Part shown: positions 60,481-64,000 of the stretch, piece by piece
How the letters are laid out: each line of letters starts with the position of its first letter
Position numbering within the stretch: position 1 is the first letter of the stretch
Notes under the pieces: generated by a model
Database searches by the model: none
What the model was told of the DNA's origin: nothing
The model's input: only the letters and a program-made list of their open reading frames with translations
Assembly: GCA_023333565.1 (NCBI GenBank)
Contig: JAJKFH010000374.1
Span: 3,534,001 to 3,598,000 of the forward strand
Direction: 5' to 3'
Length of the DNA stretch: 64,000 bases
From: Puffinus mauretanicus
Taxonomy: Eukaryota > Chordata > Aves > Procellariiformes > Procellariidae
Made by a program: the position numbers and the translations under genes

Positions 60481-60728
60481 ATTATTGTTGTTATTATTAT
60501 CCCTGCCTATTGTGGTAGCACCTACACAATCCTGGTTCAAACGCAGGGCAAAAAATGTTCCCTGCCCCAAAGAGCTAGCAAGCTAAGGATGAGAGAGGAG
60601 ACAACAGATGGACACAGATAACTGGGGGAGTATAGAAAAACAAAGATTGGTCAGCAGGATGGGTGGTATGATAGCATGTTGACAGCTTAGCTGTTGTCAA
60701 GCTTTCTGTAGGCATGTGGCAAAGGATT
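60481..60728 (+). mobile_element. Ancient interspersed repeat (sauropsid, family not named)
   Basis: Opens with ATTATTGTTGTTATTATTAT. It then has 'attgtggtagcacctacac', 'gttccctgccccaaagagc', 'gagacaacagatggacacag', 'ctgggggagtatagaaaaac', 'attggtcagcaggatgggtg', 'gacagcttagctgttgtcaa' and 'tgtaggcatgtggcaaagga'. This long sequence of matching words follows an old repeat I recall from turtle, crocodile and bird DNA ('...gacagtccctgccccaaagagcttacaatc...'). A shorter copy is at 24283-24400. It has no coding capacity. I cannot say whether it is a SINE or the 3' end of a LINE. Confidence 0.72.
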
Positions 60729-60884
60729 ACAACAATAATTCAAGCTGTGGCCTTTGCTTCGGTGTTTTTGTGTGTGCATCTTCCATCTGTTTTATTTAAA
60801 CAGCTTAATTCTCACTTGATGAGATTTTTCTGTCCCAAAACTTCCCATCATTCATCTGATGTGGGTGGGGAGACACACTGGTCT

Positions 60885-61720
60885 GATGGTGCAGACGACA
60901 CCAAACTGGGCGGGAGTGTTGATTTGCTCGAGGGTAGAAAGGCTCTGCAGAGGGACCTGGACAGGCTGGATCGATGGGCTGAGGCCAACTGCATGAGGTT
61001 CAACAAGGCCAAGTGCGGGGTCCTGCACTTCGGCCACAACAACCCCATGCAGCGCTACAGGCTTGGGGAAGAGCGGCTGGAAAGCTGCCCGGAGGAAAAG
61101 GACCTGGTTGACAGCCGGCTGAACATGAGCTAGCAGTGTGCCCAGGTGGCCAAGAAAGCCAATGGCATCCTGGCCTGTATCAGAAACAGTGTGGCCAGCA
61201 GGAGGAGGGAGGTGATCGTGCCCCTGTACTCGGCACTGGTGAGGCCGCACCTGGAGTACTGTGTTCAGTTTTGGGCCCCTCACTACAAGAGGGACATTGA
61301 GGTGCTGGAGCGTGTCCAGAGAAGGGCAACGAAGCTGGTGAAGGGCCTGGAGCACAAGTCTTATGAGGAGCGGCTGAGGGAACTGGGACTGTTAGTCTGG
61401 AGAAGGGGAGGCTAAGGGGACACCTCATCGCGCTCTACAACTACCTGAAAGGAGGTTGTAGTGAGGTGGGGGTTGGTCTCTTCTCCCAAGTCACAAGCAA
61501 CAGGACGAGAGGAAATGGCGTCAAGTTGCACCAAGGGAGGTTTAGATTGGACATTAGGAGAAATTTCTTTACTGAAAGAGTAGTCAGGCCTTGGAACAGG
61601 CTGCCCAGGGAAGTGGTAGAGTCACCATCCCTGGAGGTATTTAAAAGACATGTAGATGAGGCGCTTAGGGACATGGTGTGGTGGGTATGGTGGTGTTGGG
61701 TTGATGGTTGGACTCGATGA
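60885..61720 (+). pseudogene. CR1 ORF2 remnant with one stop and one frameshift
   Basis: Reads as the C-terminal end of a CR1 reverse-transcriptase protein: '[15 protein letters not shown]' near 60.89 kb, '[19 protein letters not shown]' at about 60.97 kb, and '[19 protein letters not shown]' at about 61.22 kb. A TAG at 61131-61133 interrupts the frame. Around 61391 one base appears to be missing, after which the reading moves to the next frame ('[16 protein letters not shown]', ending near 61720). The endonuclease and catalytic reverse-transcriptase parts are missing through 5' truncation, so it is dead. Confidence 0.9.
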
Positions 61721-61758
61721 TCTTAGAGGACTTTTCCAACCTTAATGATTCTATGATT
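60885..61758 (+). mobile_element. CR1 LINE, longest and best-preserved copy in the window
   Basis: About 870 bases of the 3' part of a CR1: the C-terminal end of ORF2, then the 3' region ending in 'ccaaccttaatgattctatg' and 'attta'. It is CpG-rich compared with its surroundings, which supports a fairly young insertion that has not lost its CpGs. The 3' end matches the short copies at 23845-24010 (same strand) and 38924-38997 (opposite strand), so all three belong to one avian subfamily. The 5' limit is approximate. Confidence 0.95.
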
Positions 61759-61764
61759 TACCTT

Positions 61765-62475
61765 TTTGCAGTCATCAGGAGCCACCTCCAATCACCGTGA
61801 CCTTTCCAACGTGACTGAGAGTGACCTTACAGTGACATCAGCCATTGTTGCATCCCTCAGTGCTATTGGGGCATCTTGTCTGGTCCCAGGGACTTGAGTA
61901 TGCCCAGTTTGCTTAAATGGTCCCTAACTCAGTCTTCCTCTGCTGTGGGTAGTTTTTCAGTCCCCTGGATCCTTCCACAGGGCACATGGAAGAGGAAGGC
62001 TGAGAACAGTCCTTGCCAGTGAAGACCAAGGCAAAAAAAGCATTGAGGACCTAAGTGTTTTCCTTTTACCACTAGTCCCCTGTCCCATTCAGCTTTGGGT
62101 CCACAGTTTCCTTAGTCATCCTCTTGCTACCAGTGGCGTTTAGAAGTCTTTCTTGCTGCCTTTCACACTTTCTGAATTTTCATGCAATTTCACGCTTTTC
62201 TAATTTTCATCTTGACATGCCGAGGCAGAGTTTCAGTATTCCTCCTGGGGAGCACACCCCCGCTTTCACCTTCCATTCGCTTCCTTTTGTGTTTGAGCTC
62301 TGCCAGGAGTTTCCCATTCAGCCGCCTGCTTCTTTCCACACCTGCTTGGCTTCCCACACATTGAATTGGACTGTTCTTGTACTTTGAGGAGTTTGTTCTT
62401 TAAGATCAACCGGGTCTCCTGGGCCCCTTTGCTAGATTATCCCATGTAAGTGCTTAGTGAATGATTTCTTAAAGC
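61765..62475 (-). mobile_element. Ancient CR1-type LINE, internal ORF2 fragment
   Basis: The plus strand carries decayed antisense CR1 text in the right order: 'tggtcccagggacttgagta', 'tttgcttaaatggtcccta', 'gaccaaggcaaaaaaagcat', 'tgaggacctaagtgttttcc', 'agctctgccaggagtttccc', 'acattgaattggactgttct', 'gggcccctttgctag'. These correspond to the part of CR1 ORF2 between the endonuclease and the reverse transcriptase (the sense protein there usually has 'KAEVLNAFF'-like text) and the start of the reverse transcriptase. Frames are broken. It abuts the 3' end of the younger plus-strand CR1 at 61758 in the opposite orientation. Confidence 0.8.
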
Positions 62476-64000
62476 TCTCCAGTGATTCTTCTGTCACCAT
62501 AATTGTGCTGGGAAAATGGTTCTGTTTGTAAACTGATTTATATGTCATTTCAGATTTGGTTGTTCTTCTCTGTAATTTTTGTCTCTTTCCATGTTAAACA
62601 CATTATACCTCTTCTCTCTATTTCCACATAAGTCTTTTCTGTCTGCTTTATAATCTCTTTTTGCCGGACTCTGTCCAGATGTTTTCATGCGCTTTATTTG
62701 ATGTTTTTTTTTTTTTTGTTTATTGTTTTTTTCATTGTTTTCCTGATGCCTCCCTTCTTTATACTGTCAGAGGTAAATAATCAAATGGAAAAGGCAAGAG
62801 GCACAAACCTTTTTTTTTCATTCTGCCATTGAGTTATTTCATGACAAAAGCAAATTGCTATCTCTTTCTTATCTCTAAAATGGGTCTCAAATTCAATAGA
62901 AGGAGTTTAAATTCTTTTTTTTTGAAGATCATAGACAACAGACAGATTTATTTAATCACATTTAATACACTCTTCATCTTAGGATTCATTTGAGATTCCA
63001 TCCCAAACTGTTCTCTCAGTTAATGGTTGTCAAACTTATCAGCAGATGCTGCCAACTTTCAAAATTCTGTGCTGTGCACCATGTACCTTTATCCTCAGAC
63101 TTTTAATAACTTTGCTGTTGAAAATCCACCTGAAATGATACTGTGGACTAACTATAGATTAATTGCCAAGACCCTGATCATCGCCACATATTTAGAAACG
63201 AACTAATCAAGTTCCATATTCCATATAAGAGTGTTGCCAGCCCTTCGTAGAGATTCTGGGCCACTGCTCAAAAGAGTAAAGACACAGGTTCCTTTTTTCA
63301 ACCCCTTCCCTCCCAACTCTCCCATGATTAAAAGAATGGGCATCTATCAGTACGCTAGTCCTCAGACTCTATGCAGAAAAATCCAACTTTATTATTGTAA
63401 TTGTACGGAGAAGAGACTAGTTTTAGTAACTATAATCTATTTAATTATATTACTGTATTCCCCAGTCATACACAAGAATCTTGTTGTGTGTGGTGCTGTC
63501 CAAATGTATAACAAAAGGTTTTCATTCTAAGTGATTTGTGTCTCTAAAGCGTGCTGCTCTGTGGCCTCTAATAAACATATCTTTCTATAATTGATTGAAC
63601 CTCAAGTACTGCACCCAGATAGAATGTCTTGGAAGACTGTAACCTGCAGGAAGAAATGAGTGAGGTGAGTACTTGTTGGTATACTAGCAGCATACTGTAT
63701 GATACCAAATTCCTCTGTGCCTTCCCAGTTCAGGTGTGTGTTGCAAGGGGCAGAGAGCTTAATTTAGACAAGTTTCTACATCAGAAAATTACTTGTACCT
63801 TCAGACGAGTCTCTTCCGGAATGAATAAGGTTGGAGAGGGGTATGCTGAGTGCTGCGGAAAGGTGCTATGGCAAGGAGTTTAAAGGTGGTATCTGGGCAT
63901 GCATGCAGTAATAAAATATTGATTGAACCCCTTAATTCATCTTGCCTGTATACTGGGCTTTCCCTTGTACTCCTTTTCCTGCACTAGATGGTTATGGTGA
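62476..64000. other. Non-coding stretch, no gene recognised
   Basis: AT-rich, with T runs at about 62.70-62.75, 62.81 and 62.92 kb. No exon, RNA gene or repeat body is recognisable. The sequence runs off the window end without a feature boundary. Confidence 0.6.

Noticed and set aside
60848..61428. Open frames on the minus strand across the long CR1
   Set aside because: They are antisense shadows of the CR1 ORF2 remnant, whose sense frame is on the plus strand.
1..64000. tRNA, rRNA, snRNA, microRNA, CRISPR arrays, operons or phage-type systems
   Set aside because: No tRNA B-box, snRNA or rRNA signature, and no regularly spaced direct-repeat array was seen on reading; gene organisation is not prokaryotic. 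A covariance-model scan (Infernal/Rfam) would be needed to exclude small RNAs.

Overview
The window looks like nuclear DNA from a bird, probably a neoavian. The strongest evidence is a set of CR1 LINE fragments. Several end in the avian-style 3' tail (text ending in copies of ATTCTATG, preceded by a 'ggttggactcgatgatctt' type of sequence). There are also thinly scattered, decayed ancient amniote repeats (MIR-like SINEs and palindromic elements), very little other repeat, and islands of high CpG in otherwise AT-balanced non-coding sequence. Nothing prokaryotic, plasmid-like or organellar is visible.

I find no complete protein-coding gene. The open frames over this window are short, lack recognisable family motifs, overlap on both strands, and are the length expected by chance in non-coding or GC-rich DNA. 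The exceptions are reverse-transcriptase remnants inside CR1 copies. The most gene-like place is a strong CpG island at about 46.7-47.6 kb. It has a TATA-like CTTTAAAAG, a G-quadruplex motif and a good splice donor (GAG|GTGAGA at 47260/47261), so it probably holds the promoter and first, mostly untranslated exon of a plus-strand gene whose remaining exons lie beyond 64 kb. I could not name the gene. Two weaker candidates are a GC island at 20.75-21.4 kb with a GCG|GTAAGC donor, and a small CpG-rich patch at 35.15-35.31 kb with a strong-context ATG followed 35 bases later by a GTGAGG donor.

Layout: 1-20.7 kb is intergenic-type DNA with a few ancient repeat relics (10.55, 14.25, 14.73, 16.92 and 17.09 kb). 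20.75-21.4 kb is the first GC island. 21.4-46.7 kb is non-coding DNA with two short CR1 3' ends (23.85 and 38.92 kb), ancient SINE-like relics (24.28, 31.06, 35.46 and 40.75 kb), a purine-rich tract at 27.1-27.55 kb and a possible enhancer at 24.77-24.87 kb. 46.7-47.6 kb is the main CpG island, followed by probable first-intron sequence. 56.0-62.5 kb is a CR1 cluster of five fragments of different ages and both orientations, plus one ancient SINE-like copy. 62.5-64 kb is unremarkable AT-rich DNA.

The window therefore reads as a regulatory or intronic landscape around one promoter, not as a set of cooperating genes. All identifications were made by reading the sequence and recalling family consensus patterns; no alignment or database search was possible.
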